Below, piece after piece: positions 1 through 9,760 of a stretch of DNA of 64,000 bases; the stretch's first letter is position 1, and the number at the start of each line of letters is the position of its first letter. Origin of the DNA: Solibacillus cecembensis (lineage in GTDB: Bacteria; Bacillota; Bacilli; Bacillales_A; Planococcaceae); NCBI RefSeq assembly GCF_001439635.1, contig NZ_LMBZ01000013.1, positions 62,001 through 126,000 on the forward strand, read 5' to 3'. The position numbers and the translations under genes were made by a program. Under the pieces are notes generated by a model. That model was given only the letters and a program-made list of their open reading frames with translations. It ran no database searches and was not told the DNA's origin.

Positions 1-30
1 ATGCCATTTTGATTTTCGTCAAAATGGCAT
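1..30 (-). terminator. Hairpin after pnp, probable terminator stem
   Basis: Positions 1-12 and 19-30 form a perfect 12-bp inverted repeat with a 6-nt loop, 34 nt past the pnp stop codon. On the minus strand any U-tract would lie beyond the window edge, so terminator function is inferred from stem quality and position only. Confidence 0.6.
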
Positions 31-64
31 TTATCAAGCTCATTACGCATTCATTTGAAATGAA

Positions 65-2176
65 TTATGCTTGTTCAGCGCGTTCTTTTTCTTCTTTAAC
101 AACAATTTTACGAGATAAGTTTACTCGTCCTTGATTGTCGATTTCGATACATTTCACAAGTAATTGATCGCCCAATTTTAATACGTCTTCTACAGCTTTC
201 GTACGTTCTTCTTGAATTTCTGAAATGTGTAGTAAACCGTCTTTTCCTGTGAAGATTTCACAGAATGCACCGAATTTTTCGATACGTTTTACTGTTGACA
301 TGTAGTACTCGCCTACTTTAGCTTCACGTACGATTGATTCGATAATTTCTTTCGCGCGGTTAATCATTGCTTCATCAGCTGAAGCGATGTAAATTGTACC
401 GTCTTGTTCTGTATCGATCTTAACACCTGTTTCATCGATAATTTTGTTAATTTGTTTACCACCAGGTCCGATCACATCACGGATTTTGTCTGGATTGATT
501 TTGATTGTAATAATTTTTGGTGCGTATGTTGATAATGATGTACGTGGTTCAGCAATTGTTGATAACATATGCTCTAAAATTTGCATACGACCGATTTTTG
601 CTTGTGTTAACGCTTCTTCTAAGATGTTGCGAGAAAGACCGTCGATTTTGATATCCATTTGAAGTGCTGTTACACCTTTTGCTGTACCCGCTACTTTAAA
701 GTCCATATCACCAAGGTGGTCTTCCATACCTTGAATATCTGTTAATACTGTATAGTTGTCGCCTTTTTTCACAAGACCCATCGCGATACCTGCAACTGGT
801 GCTTTAATCGGAACACCTGCAGCCATTAGAGACATAACTGATGCACAGATTGATGCTTGAGAAGTAGAACCGTTTGATTCTATTACTTCTGCTACACAAC
901 GAATTGCGTATGGGAAGTCCTCTTCAGATGGTAATACAGCTAAAATCGCACGCTCACCTAATGCACCGTGACCGATTTCACGACGACCTGGAGAACCATA
1001 ACGACCTGTTTCCCCTACAGAGAACGCTGGGAAATTGTAGTGGTGCATAAAGCGTTTTGTTTCTTCAACACCTAATCCGTCAATGATTTGTACATCACCT
1101 AAAGGACCTAATGTTGTAATCGAAACTGCTTGTGTTTGTCCACGTGTGAACATTGCTGAACCATGTACACGAGGTAAAAGGTCTGTTTCAGATGATAATG
1201 GACGGATTTCGTCTTGTTTACGACCATCTGGACGGATTTTATCGTCTGTAATTAAACGACGTACTTCATCTTTCACCATCTTATCTAAGATGGCATGTAC
1301 GTGTTTCATTGTATTTTCATCAGCTTCTTGTGCTTTATAAGATTCAATTACACGTTCTTTTACAGCTGTAATATTATCTTGACGCTCCTGCTTATCAACC
1401 GTTTGAATTGCCGTGTTCATATCCGCTTCACACGCCGCTTTAATCACTACTGTTAATTCAGCATCTAATTCGAAAAGGACAACTTCGATTTTCTCTTTAC
1501 CAACTGCTGCAACGATTTCTTCTTGGAACGCGATTAATTTTTTAATTTCTTCATGACCGAACATGATTGCTTCTAACATAATTTCTTCAGGAACTTCTAA
1601 CGCGCCTGCTTCTACCATGTTGATTGCATCTTTGTTACCAGCCACTGTTAAGTGAACTGTTGATTTTTCTGATTGCTCTAACGTTGGGTTCAAGATAAAT
1701 TCGCCATCGATATAACCAACGTGAACACCCGCGATTGGACCATCGAATGGAATATCCGAAACAGCTAATGATAAAGAAGAACCGAACATTGCTGCTACGT
1801 CTGCCGGGCAATCTAGGTCGTTCGACATTACCATTAAAATCGATTGAACTTCGTTACGGAAGCCATCTGGGAACATTGGACGAATTGGACGGTCGATTAA
1901 ACGAGATGTTAAAACGGCTGTCTCTGATGGACGACCTTCACGTTTAATGAAACCTCCTGGAATTTTACCTGCCGCATATAAACGTTCTTCATAGTTAACT
2001 GTTAATGGGAAGAAGTCTAATGCTTTTGCTTGTTTTGACATTGTTGCCGTTGCTAATACTGCTGTTTCGCCATAGCGAACCATCGCAGCACCATTTGCTT
2101 GTTTTGCTAACTGTCCTACCTCTACTACTAAAGGACGGCCAGCCCATTCATACGAAAAGACCTTTTTTTCGTTCAT
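65..2176 (-). CDS. pnp: Polyribonucleotide nucleotidyltransferase (PNPase)
   Basis: Phosphorolytic 3'-5' exoribonuclease that degrades mRNA using inorganic phosphate, a core member of the RNA degradation machinery. The 703 residues hold two RNase PH-like domains (about 10-145 and 315-540). The second carries [19 protein letters not shown] near 395-412 and the acidic [12 protein letters not shown] stretch near 490. A KH domain with the GPGGKQINK loop (about 565) and a C-terminal S1 domain (about 620-690) follow. Length is as usual for the family. The ATG is preceded by AGAAAGGGG. It is the last gene of the window, behind rpsO as in B. subtilis, but has its own candidate promoter and is separated from rpsO by a terminator. 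Confidence 0.98.
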   Translation of the reverse strand: MNEKKVFSYEWAGRPLVVEVGQLAKQANGAAMVRYGETAVLATATMSKQAKALDFFPLTVNYEERLYAAGKIPGGFIKREGRPSETAVLTSRLIDRPIRPMFPDGFRNEVQSILMVMSNDLDCPADVAAMFGSSLSLAVSDIPFDGPIAGVHVGYIDGEFILNPTLEQSEKSTVHLTVAGNKDAINMVEAGALEVPEEIMLEAIMFGHEEIKKLIAFQEEIVAAVGKEKIEVVLFELDAELTVVIKAACEADMNTAIQTVDKQERQDNITAVKERVIESYKAQEADENTMKHVHAILDKMVKDEVRRLITDDKIRPDGRKQDEIRPLSSETDLLPRVHGSAMFTRGQTQAVSITTLGPLGDVQIIDGLGVEETKRFMHHYNFPAFSVGETGRYGSPGRREIGHGALGERAILAVLPSEEDFPYAIRCVAEVIESNGSTSQASICASVMSLMAAGVPIKAPVAGIAMGLVKKGDNYTVLTDIQGMEDHLGDMDFKVAGTAKGVTALQMDIKIDGLSRNILEEALTQAKIGRMQILEHMLSTIAEPRTSLSTYAPKIITIKINPDKIRDVIGPGGKQINKIIDETGVKIDTEQDGTIYIASADEAMINRAKEIIESIVREAKVGEYYMSTVKRIEKFGAFCEIFTGKDGLLHISEIQEERTKAVEDVLKLGDQLLVKCIEIDNQGRVNLSRKIVVKEEKERAEQA

Positions 2177-2322
2177 TAAATGAACCCCTTTCTTATTTGA
2201 AACACTTGACGTATCTTTTTTATGTACTATTAGTTAGTGTATCAAAAAAGCTATTTCTATGCTAAATTTTTTCATTAAAATCATTCATTAATTACATTTA
2301 GGTGCAATATATTGCATGATAG

Positions 2323-2351
2323 AATATAAATAATTACTATATTGTGTTCAA
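2323..2351 (-). promoter_or_regulatory. Candidate sigma-A promoter of pnp
   Basis: On the minus strand TTGAAC (2346-2351) and TATATT (2323-2328) are separated by 17 bp, downstream of the rpsO terminator. This leaves an untranslated leader of roughly 140 nt before pnp. Long pnp leaders are known sites of autoregulation in other bacteria; nothing here proves it. Confidence 0.5.
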
Positions 2352-2401
2352 ATTGACCTAGATTCCTATCTACAGTCAGTTATTTTTTATAAAAACACAA
2401 T

Positions 2402-2428
2402 AAAAAGCGGGAAAAAATCCCGCTTTTT
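2402..2428 (-). terminator. Rho-independent terminator of rpsO
   Basis: An 11-bp perfect stem (2402-2412 with 2418-2428), GC in the middle, ending in a T-tract on the minus strand, begins 10 nt after the rpsO stop codon. Confidence 0.9.
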
Positions 2429-2438
2429 TATTGTCAAA

Positions 2439-2708
2439 TTAACGACGTAATCCAAGTTTAGTGATTAATTCACGGTAACGTTGTACGTCATTTTCACGTA
2501 AGAATTTTAATAAGTGACGACGACGACCTACCATTTTAAGAAGACCACGTTGAGAGTGGAAATCTTTTTTGTGAGTTGATAAGTGTGTGTTTAACGCGTT
2601 GATTTCTGCAGTTAATACAGCGATTTGTACTTCTGGAGAACCTGTGTCGCTTTCGTGAGTGCGGTACTCAGCGATAATTTCGTTTTTACGTAATTTTGTA
2701 ATTGCCAT
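2439..2708 (-). CDS. rpsO: 30S ribosomal protein S15
   Basis: Primary 16S rRNA-binding protein of the small-subunit platform. At 89 residues it has the standard S15 length, with the family signature around residues 45-70 ([20 protein letters not shown]). The start ATG has a strong ribosome-binding site (TTAGGAGG, 8 nt upstream). It is a monocistronic unit here: a good promoter lies about 100 nt upstream and a terminator directly downstream. The leader between promoter and start is where S15 represses its own translation in other Firmicutes. Confidence 0.98.
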   Translation of the reverse strand: MAITKLRKNEIIAEYRTHESDTGSPEVQIAVLTAEINALNTHLSTHKKDFHSQRGLLKMVGRRRHLLKFLRENDVQRYRELITKLGLRR

Positions 2709-2804
2709 TTGAAATGACCTCCTAAGATTTATTGTATCCCCACTAGCACAGCAATCGCTGGAGTTGCGAATAGCCGAGCTAAGGTTTGTACGTTAAATTC
2801 GTAC
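2709..2804 (-). promoter_or_regulatory. rpsO 5' leader, possible S15 autoregulatory element
   Basis: The expected transcript start lies near 2804. The leader contains two small hairpins (GTACG/CGTAC at 2788-2804 and CAGC/GCTG at 2749-2760) before the ribosome-binding site. S15 autoregulation through leader RNA structures is known for Bacillus-group rpsO. I could not match this leader to a specific published fold. Confidence 0.35.
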
Positions 2805-2810
2805 TTATGG

Positions 2811-2840
2811 ATAATACCATATATAAGCCGTACAAATCAA
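2811..2840 (-). promoter_or_regulatory. Sigma-A promoter of rpsO
   Basis: TTGATT (2835-2840), 18 bp, then TATTAT (2811-2816), with a TGG extended -10 immediately upstream. The -35 begins directly after the tandem stop codons of the small ORF ending at 2844. Confidence 0.75.
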
Positions 2841-2843
2841 CTA

Positions 2844-2999
2844 TTAAGATAGCTGAGAGAACAAATCCGCTGGTGCGTCTTTGGTGTACGGTCCGCGTGG
2901 AATGATTCGCCCAAGTTTTTTCTTCGCTTCATGTGTAACATCGTTTTTTTTGACCCATTCCCCATAACTACAGAAAGTGAATATTTTATACTTTTTCAA
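2844..2999 (-). CDS. Candidate 51-aa small protein, unknown
   Basis: An open frame starting at a TTG inside the last codons of ribF (14-nt overlap) encodes 51 residues and ends in tandem TAA-TAG. The product starts MKKYKIFTFCSYGEWVKK and continues with a basic segment and a KLGRIIPRGPYTKDA stretch. It looks protein-like rather than random, but I do not recognise it. There is no strong ribosome-binding site, so it may be translationally coupled to ribF, or it may be the tail of a decayed gene. It is below the usual ORF length cut-off. Confidence 0.35.
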   Translation of the reverse strand: MKKYKIFTFCSYGEWVKKNDVTHEAKKKLGRIIPRGPYTKDAPADLFSQLS

Positions 3000-3933
3000 A
3001 AAATTGAATAGCCTGCTGCTTATCTAGTTCGATTTGTTGGATGAGGGAATCAATCCCATTAAACTTTTGTTCACTGCGAATGCGATTGTACCAACCAACA
3101 ACAACTTCTTCACCATAAATATTTTTATCAAAATTTAAAATGTGCACTTCTATCGATAAACGTTTTTCATCTGGATTATTAAATGTTGGTTTATATCCGA
3201 CATTACAAACGCCATTATACCACTCGTTTTGCACTAATATTTTGACAGCATAAACACCTGTTGCTGGTATGTAACAGCCTTCCATTGCTTGTACATTCGC
3301 GGTTGGGAAGCCCATTGTACGTCCTCGTTTATCTCCATGTATAACAATTCCTGGAACCTCAAAAGCACGACCTAATAGGGCACGGACTTGCTCCATGTCA
3401 CCATCTTGCAAAGATTTACGAATGCGCGTGGAACTGATTTTTTCTTCAATATCCTCTTGCTTTTCGACAGTCGAGACACCGAATTTCCCCTGACTTAATT
3501 GCTCCATCGTTTGCATATTTCCTTTACCAAATGCACCGAAAGAAAAATCAAAGCCCGCAGTCACATGTTGAATATTCAAATCTATTATAAAATGTTGAAT
3601 AAACTGCTCTGGCGTCAACTTAGCAAAATCCGATGTAAAGTTCACCACAAATACAGTATCTACCCCTAAATTTGTTAATGTATCTAACTTTTGCGCAAGC
3701 GGTGTAATGTAGAACACTTTTTCATTGCGTCCACCAAGTACAATTGACGGATGTGGATCAAATGTCATAAGCGCTGATTTAATACCAAGTTGTTGTGCTT
3801 TCTCTTTTGCCTGTTGGATAACCGCTTGATGTCCTTTATGCACACCATCAAAAAAACCGACTGCTAAAGAATACGCTTCAGCATGTTGCTCTTTATTCAA
3901 TTGATGTGGATATTTTAAATGAATAACGTTCAT
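2986..3933 (-). CDS. ribF: Bifunctional riboflavin kinase / FAD synthetase
   Basis: Makes FMN from riboflavin and FAD from FMN in the cytosol (B. subtilis RibC). The N-terminal nucleotidyltransferase part (about 1-180) has GFFDGVHKGH at residues 27-36 and the SSTRIRKSL motif near 165. The C-terminal riboflavin kinase part has GDKRGRTMGFPTAN near 200-213 and GVYAV near 226. Length (315) is typical. It follows truB by 10 bp and is probably cotranscribed with it. No FMN riboswitch is visible upstream, as expected for this housekeeping gene. Confidence 0.97.
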   Translation of the reverse strand: MNVIHLKYPHQLNKEQHAEAYSLAVGFFDGVHKGHQAVIQQAKEKAQQLGIKSALMTFDPHPSIVLGGRNEKVFYITPLAQKLDTLTNLGVDTVFVVNFTSDFAKLTPEQFIQHFIIDLNIQHVTAGFDFSFGAFGKGNMQTMEQLSQGKFGVSTVEKQEDIEEKISSTRIRKSLQDGDMEQVRALLGRAFEVPGIVIHGDKRGRTMGFPTANVQAMEGCYIPATGVYAVKILVQNEWYNGVCNVGYKPTFNNPDEKRLSIEVHILNFDKNIYGEEVVVGWYNRIRSEQKFNGIDSLIQQIELDKQQAIQFFEKV

Positions 3934-3943
3934 GTTGTGCCTC

Positions 3944-4855
3944 CTAATCTAGTTCGGGAAACATTTTATCCGGCTTCATTTGACCTAATTTTGTCGGATG
4001 TGCGATATATACCGCAAATGCCCTTCCTGCTAATCCAAATACAATCTTATCATGTTCCTTTAATAATGCATGGATTGGAAGCACTTGTCCATTAAAAATT
4101 TGCTTTTCAATATCCTCTGTAATTTCAATATAAGGATAGTCAGAAAGTGCATATTCAACGGGCAATAAAAATTGTTGTGACTGTCCAGCTTCCATTAATT
4201 CATCTACTTGAGCGAGCGTCAAACAATTTTCCTTTGTAAAAGTACCCGATACTGTGCGAACAAGTTCATGCATATGGGCTGGAAATCCTAATGCTTCACC
4301 GATTTGAACGGCAAGTGTTCGAATATACGTCCCTTTCGAGCATTTAATTCGAATTGAAAAATGGACTTCTTCCCCTTCGAACTGCTGGGCATCATCTAAT
4401 AATTCGAGTTCAAAAATTGTAATTTTTCGTGTAGGTCGCTCCACTGTTTGACCTGCACGTGCATATTCGTATAATCTTTTACCATTTACTTTTACTGCTG
4501 AAAACATCGGTGGCGTTTGCTCTATTTCACCTGTTAATGAATCTAGTGCTTGTAAAATTTGGGCGCGATCAAAAGATTTGAATGTTCCATCTTGCGCTAC
4601 TGTTTCACCTTCTGCATCCTCAGTCGTTGTTGTACGTCCGATTGAAACAACCGCTTCATACGTTTTCCCTGTATCTGTTAAATATTCTGCAATCCGAGTT
4701 GCTTGTCCAATACATATTGGTAAAACACCTTCAACGCTTGGATCTAGCGTGCCCGTATGCCCTACTTTTTTTGTCTTTAAAATTTTACGAAGTTTAAAAA
4801 CGCAGTCATGACTCGTCATCCCGCGCTCTTTCCATAATGGAAGTATGCCATTCAT
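3944..4855 (-). CDS. truB: tRNA pseudouridine(55) synthase
   Basis: Converts U55 in the T-loop of tRNAs to pseudouridine. The catalytic Asp lies in GHTGTLDPSVEG (Asp38), with the conserved KGTYIRTL motif near 170 and a C-terminal PUA-like region. The product is 303 residues. The ATG has GGGG about 12 nt upstream. A terminator separates it from rbfA, so truB-ribF appears to be its own unit; a weak TTCAAC-16-TATAGA pair in the gap could drive it. With trmFO decayed at its usual site (58.1 kb), this is the intact T-loop modification enzyme seen here. Confidence 0.97.
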   Translation of the reverse strand: MNGILPLWKERGMTSHDCVFKLRKILKTKKVGHTGTLDPSVEGVLPICIGQATRIAEYLTDTGKTYEAVVSIGRTTTTEDAEGETVAQDGTFKSFDRAQILQALDSLTGEIEQTPPMFSAVKVNGKRLYEYARAGQTVERPTRKITIFELELLDDAQQFEGEEVHFSIRIKCSKGTYIRTLAVQIGEALGFPAHMHELVRTVSGTFTKENCLTLAQVDELMEAGQSQQFLLPVEYALSDYPYIEITEDIEKQIFNGQVLPIHALLKEHDKIVFGLAGRAFAVYIAHPTKLGQMKPDKMFPELD

Positions 4856-4961
4856 TGCTGTGAACGTCCCCTTTATATGCCAATTTACTAGATTTTTTAT
4901 TCATTTACCACAATCTTCTCACCCTCTATAGAGTTCGGAGTTTTCTGTTGAATAACGATAA

Positions 4962-4999
4962 AAAAGCCTGCCTGCATAAAGTATGCAGTGCAGGCTTTT
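4962..4999 (-). terminator. Rho-independent terminator after rbfA
   Basis: A long stem (AAAAGCCTG/CAGGCTTTT outer arms, CTGCATA/TATGCAG inner arms, one bulge) followed by a T-run on the minus strand starts 8 nt after the rbfA stop codon. It closes the rimP-to-rbfA operon. Confidence 0.9.
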
Positions 5000-5007
5000 G
5001 TTGCATT

Positions 5008-5361
5008 TTATTGACTTTCGTGTAAGCCACGAAGCAATGCATCGATTTTATTACCATACTCAATTGCTGTATCGAATTCAAAAAAGAACTCCGGTGTACG
5101 ACGCAGACGAATGCGTGCGCCGATTTCTGAACGAATAAATCCAGATGCTTTTTCTAAAGCTTTCAGCGTTTCTGCACGCTCGCGTTCATTACCTAAAGAT
5201 GTAATATACACAGTCGCTTGTTGTAAGTCACCAGTAACAGCTACTTCTGTCACAGTCACAAACCCTACACGCGGATCTTTAATTTTGCGTCCAATAATTT
5301 CAACAATTTCTTTTTTTATTTGTTCACCAACACGGTTAGAACGTAGAGACATAAAAGTCAC
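5008..5361 (-). CDS. rbfA: 30S ribosome-binding factor A
   Basis: Late 30S maturation factor acting on the 16S 5' helix. A 117-residue KH-fold protein starting [18 protein letters not shown], with the conserved [15 protein letters not shown] segment near 82-96. The MSLRSNR start three residues in is an alternative. It is the last gene of the rimP-nusA-ylxR-ylxQ-infB-ylxP-rbfA operon and sits next to infB-ylxP as in B. subtilis. Confidence 0.96.
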   Translation of the reverse strand: MTFMSLRSNRVGEQIKKEIVEIIGRKIKDPRVGFVTVTEVAVTGDLQQATVYITSLGNERERAETLKALEKASGFIRSEIGARIRLRRTPEFFFEFDTAIEYGNKIDALLRGLHESQ

Positions 5362-5403
5362 CTCATTTTACGACTAAGTTGCCATTATGTGAATGGACTT
5401 TTG

Positions 5404-5682
5404 TTATAAATATTCTCGATAAAATTCGAGTTGTTCCCACTCTGGATTCGACTGTAAAAAATGAAGTGCTCGCATCAGCTCTCGTTCCGCAGCATCTTTT
5501 GAAGAAGCGACGGAAACAAGTGCTAATCTAGTGCGTTGCCAAACATCTTGATGGTCAATCTCAGCAACAGAAACGTTAAACTTTTGTTTTGTTCGGGTCA
5601 CCATTCTTTGCAGAACAGCGCGTTTTTCTTTCAATGAGTGGGCAGTAGGAATCATGAATTCAACTTCTGCATACACAATCAT
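5404..5682 (-). CDS. ylxP: DUF503 family protein YlxP
   Basis: A 92-residue conserved protein of the DUF503 family, with the typical beginning [21 protein letters not shown] and a following NVSVAEIDHQDVWQRT segment. Its function is not established; constant position between infB and rbfA suggests a ribosome-related role. Its start overlaps the infB stop by one base, indicating translational coupling. Confidence 0.93.
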   Translation of the reverse strand: MIVYAEVEFMIPTAHSLKEKRAVLQRMVTRTKQKFNVSVAEIDHQDVWQRTRLALVSVASSKDAAERELMRALHFLQSNPEWEQLEFYREYL

Positions 5683-7982
5683 TATTTACGAATAATTTCT
5701 TCCATAATGAATGCTTCAATAATGTCGCCTTCTTTAACATCATTGTAGTTTTTAATTGTGATACCACACTCATAACCTTTTGCCACTTCTTTTGCATCAT
5801 CTTTGAAGCGTTTTAATGAATCTAATTCACCTTCAAAAACAACAACATTTTCACGGATAATACGAACGCCAGCGTCACGAACCATTTTTCCTTCGATAAC
5901 GTAAGAACCAGCGATTGTACCCACTTTAGATACTTTAATTGCTTGACGAACTTCTGCTTGACCAACGATTTTTTCTTCGTATTCTGGGTCTAACATACCT
6001 TTCATCGCGTGTTCGATTTCTTCAATTACTTTATAGATGATACGGTGTTGACGAATGTCTACGCCTTCCTCATCTGCTGCACGTTTAGCGTTTGTATCTG
6101 GACGAACGTTGAAGCCAATTACGATTGCATTTGAAGCTGCAGCAAGAGAAATATCTGATTCTGTAATTGCACCTGCACCAGTGTGGATAATTTTAACGTT
6201 TACACCTTCAACTTCAATTTTCATTAATGAAGATGCCATTGCTTCCACAGTACCTTGTACATCCGCTTTTACGATTAAGTTAAGCTCTTTCATTTCACCT
6301 TGGCTCATTTGTTCGAATAAGTTATCAAGCGTTACGCGTTGTTTTTCAGAGCGTTGTGCTTGAATTGCTGTCATTGAACGAGACTCACCAAATTGACGAG
6401 CTGTTTTTTCATCTTGGAATACAACAAAACGGTCACCCGCTTGTGGTACTTCATTTAAACCAGTAATTTCGATTGGTGTAGATGGACCTGCATCTTTCAC
6501 ACGACGACCAAGATCATTTACCATTGCACGTACACGACCATATGCATGGCCTACTACGATTGGATCACCTACACGTAATGTACCATCTTGAACTAGTAAT
6601 GTTGCAACTGCTCCACGACCTTTATCAAGTTGTGCTTCAATTACTGAACCGATTGCAGTACGAGTTGGATTCGCTTTTAATTCACCTACTTCTGAAACTA
6701 ATAAAATCATTTCTAAAAGTTGGTCAATCCCTTCACCTTTTAACGCTGAAATTGGTACGAAGATTGTATCTCCACCCCATGCTTCAGGTACTAAACCGTG
6801 CTCTGTTAACTCTTGTTGTACACGGTCCGGATTAGCGGACGGTTTATCCATTTTGTTGATTGCTACGATAATTGGTACTTCAGCTGCTTTCGCGTGGTTA
6901 ATCGCTTCCACTGTTTGAGGCATTACACCATCATCAGCTGCTACTACGATAATCGCAATATCGGTAATTGATGCACCACGAGCACGCATTGTTGTGAATG
7001 CTGCGTGTCCAGGAGTATCTAAGAATGAAATTTTCTTCCCATTAATTTCAACTTGGTAAGCACCGATATGTTGCGTAATCCCACCTGCTTCACCCGCTGT
7101 TACTTTCGTTTTACGGATTGAGTCAAGTAGTGATGTTTTACCATGGTCAACGTGCCCCATAATTGTTACAACTGGTGGGCGTTCTTCTAAAGCATTCTCG
7201 TCTACTTCTACGATTGTTTCATCGAAGTACGTATCTAGGTCTGTTTTGTCGATACGGATTTCTTCTTCGACATCTACACCATAGTCTGTACAAATTAACT
7301 CGATTGCATCCTTATCTAATTCTTGGTTAATTGTTGCCATAACGCCAAGCATAAATAATTTTTTGATGATTTCTGATGGCTCACGGTGTAATTTTTTTGC
7401 TAATTCAGCTACTGATAAGCTTTCATAGAATGTAATTTTTTCTGGTAATTCTTTTTGCACCATTGGTTGTGGTGCTGGACGATTTGTACGACGTTTACCA
7501 CCATTTATACCTGGTTTTCTACGTTGTTGATATCCACCTTTATTATTGTTATTGCTGTTGTTACTTGGGTTGCCGCCTTTGCGGTTATTATTTGTATTTT
7601 GAGTCATATTTCTGTTTTGGTTACCTTTTTCATTCTTTTGTTTTTCGCCCTGTTGCGATTGTGGTTGCCCTGCGGCAGTGTTTGTTTTCTTTGGCTGGTG
7701 ATTTGTTGCATTAGATTGTTGACGCACTTGATTTTCTTTTTTCGGTTGTCCTTGTTGCGCTTTTGGTGTTTCATTGGCAGCTTTGACAGTTGGTTTCATT
7801 GGAGTACTCTTTGTTGGCTCTGCTACTTGCTTAAAGACAGAATCAAGTTTCGAAACAGTTTCAACATCAATGACCGCCATATGATTTTTCACAGGTTGAT
7901 CAATTTTTGTTAAATGGTCAATAATTTCCTTACTCGTCTTGTTTACCTTTTTCGCATATTCATGAACTCTTACTTTGCTCAT
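5682..7982 (-). CDS. infB: Translation initiation factor IF-2
   Basis: GTPase that brings fMet-tRNA to the 30S P site and promotes subunit joining. Residues 1-55 form the IF2 N-terminal helical domain. About 60-175 are a low-complexity linker very rich in Gln, Asn and Lys. A second N-terminal domain precedes the G domain: G1 GHVDHGKT at 276-283, G2 GGITQHIG at 300-307, G3 DTPGH at 322-326, G4 NKMD at 376-379. Beta-barrel and fMet-tRNA-binding domains complete the 766 residues. The ATG is preceded by GGGGGTGAG. It lies 14 bp after ylxQ. Confidence 0.98.
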   Translation of the reverse strand: MSKVRVHEYAKKVNKTSKEIIDHLTKIDQPVKNHMAVIDVETVSKLDSVFKQVAEPTKSTPMKPTVKAANETPKAQQGQPKKENQVRQQSNATNHQPKKTNTAAGQPQSQQGEKQKNEKGNQNRNMTQNTNNNRKGGNPSNNSNNNNKGGYQQRRKPGINGGKRRTNRPAPQPMVQKELPEKITFYESLSVAELAKKLHREPSEIIKKLFMLGVMATINQELDKDAIELICTDYGVDVEEEIRIDKTDLDTYFDETIVEVDENALEERPPVVTIMGHVDHGKTSLLDSIRKTKVTAGEAGGITQHIGAYQVEINGKKISFLDTPGHAAFTTMRARGASITDIAIIVVAADDGVMPQTVEAINHAKAAEVPIIVAINKMDKPSANPDRVQQELTEHGLVPEAWGGDTIFVPISALKGEGIDQLLEMILLVSEVGELKANPTRTAIGSVIEAQLDKGRGAVATLLVQDGTLRVGDPIVVGHAYGRVRAMVNDLGRRVKDAGPSTPIEITGLNEVPQAGDRFVVFQDEKTARQFGESRSMTAIQAQRSEKQRVTLDNLFEQMSQGEMKELNLIVKADVQGTVEAMASSLMKIEVEGVNVKIIHTGAGAITESDISLAAASNAIVIGFNVRPDTNAKRAADEEGVDIRQHRIIYKVIEEIEHAMKGMLDPEYEEKIVGQAEVRQAIKVSKVGTIAGSYVIEGKMVRDAGVRIIRENVVVFEGELDSLKRFKDDAKEVAKGYECGITIKNYNDVKEGDIIEAFIMEEIIRK

Positions 7983-7996
7983 CTGCTCACCCCCGA

Positions 7997-8305
7997 TTAA
8001 TTTTCGTTGAGTAGACTAGACATTTTTTTAGCAAATCCGCTATCAGTAATAGCAATCGCTACCCGCGCTTCCTTCCCGGTAGCATGTCCAAGATCATAAC
8101 GATCCCCAAAAATATAATACTCAACGTTGTAAAACGTACATTTATCTTGAATTTTTTTACTAGTATTATTGGAAGCATCCGATGCAAGTAAAACTAACTT
8201 TGCCTTTCCACTGCGAATCTCCCTGACCACTAGTTCTTCTCCAGAGATGGTTTTTCGTGCACGTGCTGCTAAACCTAATAGCTGTAACAATGCGGGATTG
8301 GTCAT
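7997..8305 (-). CDS. ylxQ: L7Ae-family RNA-binding protein YlxQ
   Basis: A 102-residue member of the L7Ae/L30e/S12e family, which binds kink-turn RNA. Visible family features are [16 protein letters not shown] at the N-terminus and a [13 protein letters not shown] segment near 36-48. The exact target is uncertain. It overlaps the end of ylxR by 4 bp (translational coupling) and is followed by infB. An AGGGAG ribosome-binding site precedes the ATG. Confidence 0.93.
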   Translation of the reverse strand: MTNPALLQLLGLAARARKTISGEELVVREIRSGKAKLVLLASDASNNTSKKIQDKCTFYNVEYYIFGDRYDLGHATGKEARVAIAITDSGFAKKMSSLLNEN

Positions 8306-8580
8306 ATGATAGACTCCCTGCGAATAAGGGTCAATAATTCTTCATATATCTCATCCGGCACTTTTGCATCAAGCTGGCGATCTAAAATATTCTTTTTACG
8401 CGCGATGTCAACAGCTGCTTCTGCTTTTGAAACATAGGCTCCACGCCCAACTTTTTTACCCGTCACATCAACGCTTACTTCGCCTTCCTTTGAACGGACG
8501 ACACGAATCATTGATTTTTTCGGCAGCATTTCACCTGTTGCCACGCATTTTCGTAATGGAACTTTTTTGTTTACAGCCAT
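8302..8580 (-). CDS. ylxR: YlxR/RnpM family RNA-binding protein (DUF448)
   Basis: A small basic protein of the YlxR family, linked in B. subtilis to RNase P modulation (RnpM). It carries the family motifs PLRKCVATGEMLPKK and KVGRGAYV. A GTG three codons upstream is also in frame, but AAGGAGG directly abuts that GTG and lies 9 nt before the ATG at 8580, so the ATG start (92 residues) is preferred. It lies between nusA and ylxQ. Confidence 0.93.
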   Translation of the reverse strand: MAVNKKVPLRKCVATGEMLPKKSMIRVVRSKEGEVSVDVTGKKVGRGAYVSKAEAAVDIARKKNILDRQLDAKVPDEIYEELLTLIRRESII

Positions 8581-8619
8581 TTTACTCACCCTCCTTACAA
8601 AACTCCTACGAATGATGTA

Positions 8620-9747
8620 TTATTCTTCGTCATCACCATATAAGTCGAAAACAACTTCTTGTGAATCTTCTTGAGGAATGAATGTGCTCGTTTCTGAAGG
8701 GTATAGCCCTAATTCACGTGCATCTGTTTCGCTCTTTATATCAATCTTCCAACCCGTTAACTTTGCAGCTAATCGAGCATTTTGACCACGTTTACCAATT
8801 GCTAGTGATAATTGATAGTCTGGTACAACAACTGTTGTTGATTTCTCTTCTTCATTTACTTGAACGTCTAAAACTTTTGAAGGGCTTAGCGCATTTGCTA
8901 CAAATACGACTGGATCCTCTGACCATTCCACAATGTCGATTTTTTCGCCGTTTAATGCGTTGACAATCGTTTGCACACGTGCACCCTTTGCACCAACACA
9001 TGAACCAACTGGATCTACTTCTTCGTTATGCGCATAAACAGAAATTTTAGAACGGTCTCCCGCTTCACGTGCAATCGATTTTACTTCTACTGTACCATCA
9101 TAAATTTCTGGTACTTCCATTTCAAATAGGCGACGTAGTAAACCAGGATGAGTACGAGATACAATTACTTGTGGGCCACGAGTTGTACGTTCTACCTTCA
9201 TAATATAAACACGAATACGTGATTGCGGCTTATAAATCTCACCTTGAATTTGCTCATTTACAGGTAATGCAGCTTCTACTTTACCAATGCTTACGTAAAT
9301 ATTACGTGCATCTTGACGCTCAATAACACCTGTTACAATATCATCTTCACGGTCTACATATTCTTCATAAATAAGACCGCGCTCTGCTTCACGAACGCGT
9401 TGTGTAACAACTTGTTTCGCAGTTTGTGCTGCAATACGACCAAAATTGCGAGGTGTTACTTCTTCTTCTACCACGTCACCAATTTCATAAGCTGCATTAA
9501 TATATTTCGCATCTTCTAATGCAATTTCTAAACGTTCGTCTTCTACATCTTCTACCACATCTTTACGCGAGTAGACAACCATTACACCTGTTTTAAGGTT
9601 TAAGTCTACACGCACATTTTGCGCTTGGTTGAAGTTGCGTTTATAAGCTGTAACTAAAGCGGCTTCAATCGCTTCAATTAATACATCTCTTGAAATACCT
9701 TTTTGCTCCTCTAGGGCAGTTAGGGCATCTAGTAATTCACTACTCAT
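8620..9747 (-). CDS. nusA: Transcription termination/antitermination factor NusA
   Basis: RNA polymerase-binding elongation factor that affects pausing, intrinsic termination and rRNA antitermination. The N-terminal domain spans about 1-130. The S1 domain contains IVTGVIERQDARNIYVSIG (about 137-155). Two KH domains follow, with VGAKGARVQTI and AIGKRGQNARLAA. The open frame extends 25 codons upstream, but the true start is the ATG at 9747 (MSSELLDALTALEEQKG), preceded by TTTAGGAGTG; this gives 375 residues, close to B. subtilis NusA. It is the second gene of the rimP operon. Confidence 0.97.
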   Translation of the reverse strand: MSSELLDALTALEEQKGISRDVLIEAIEAALVTAYKRNFNQAQNVRVDLNLKTGVMVVYSRKDVVEDVEDERLEIALEDAKYINAAYEIGDVVEEEVTPRNFGRIAAQTAKQVVTQRVREAERGLIYEEYVDREDDIVTGVIERQDARNIYVSIGKVEAALPVNEQIQGEIYKPQSRIRVYIMKVERTTRGPQVIVSRTHPGLLRRLFEMEVPEIYDGTVEVKSIAREAGDRSKISVYAHNEEVDPVGSCVGAKGARVQTIVNALNGEKIDIVEWSEDPVVFVANALSPSKVLDVQVNEEEKSTTVVVPDYQLSLAIGKRGQNARLAAKLTGWKIDIKSETDARELGLYPSETSTFIPQEDSQEVVFDLYGDDEE

Positions 9748-9760
9748 TTTGTTTTCACTC

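Noticed and set aside
2709-2985. tRNA or other known RNA gene in the ribF-rpsO gap
   Set aside because: No cloverleaf or T-loop consensus; the region is explained by a small ORF, the promoter and the rpsO leader.
7455-7913. 152-codon plus-strand ORF
   Set aside because: It is antisense to the Gln/Asn/Lys-rich linker of IF-2; the odd composition (Trp, Phe, Cys) is what a low-complexity gene gives in reverse.
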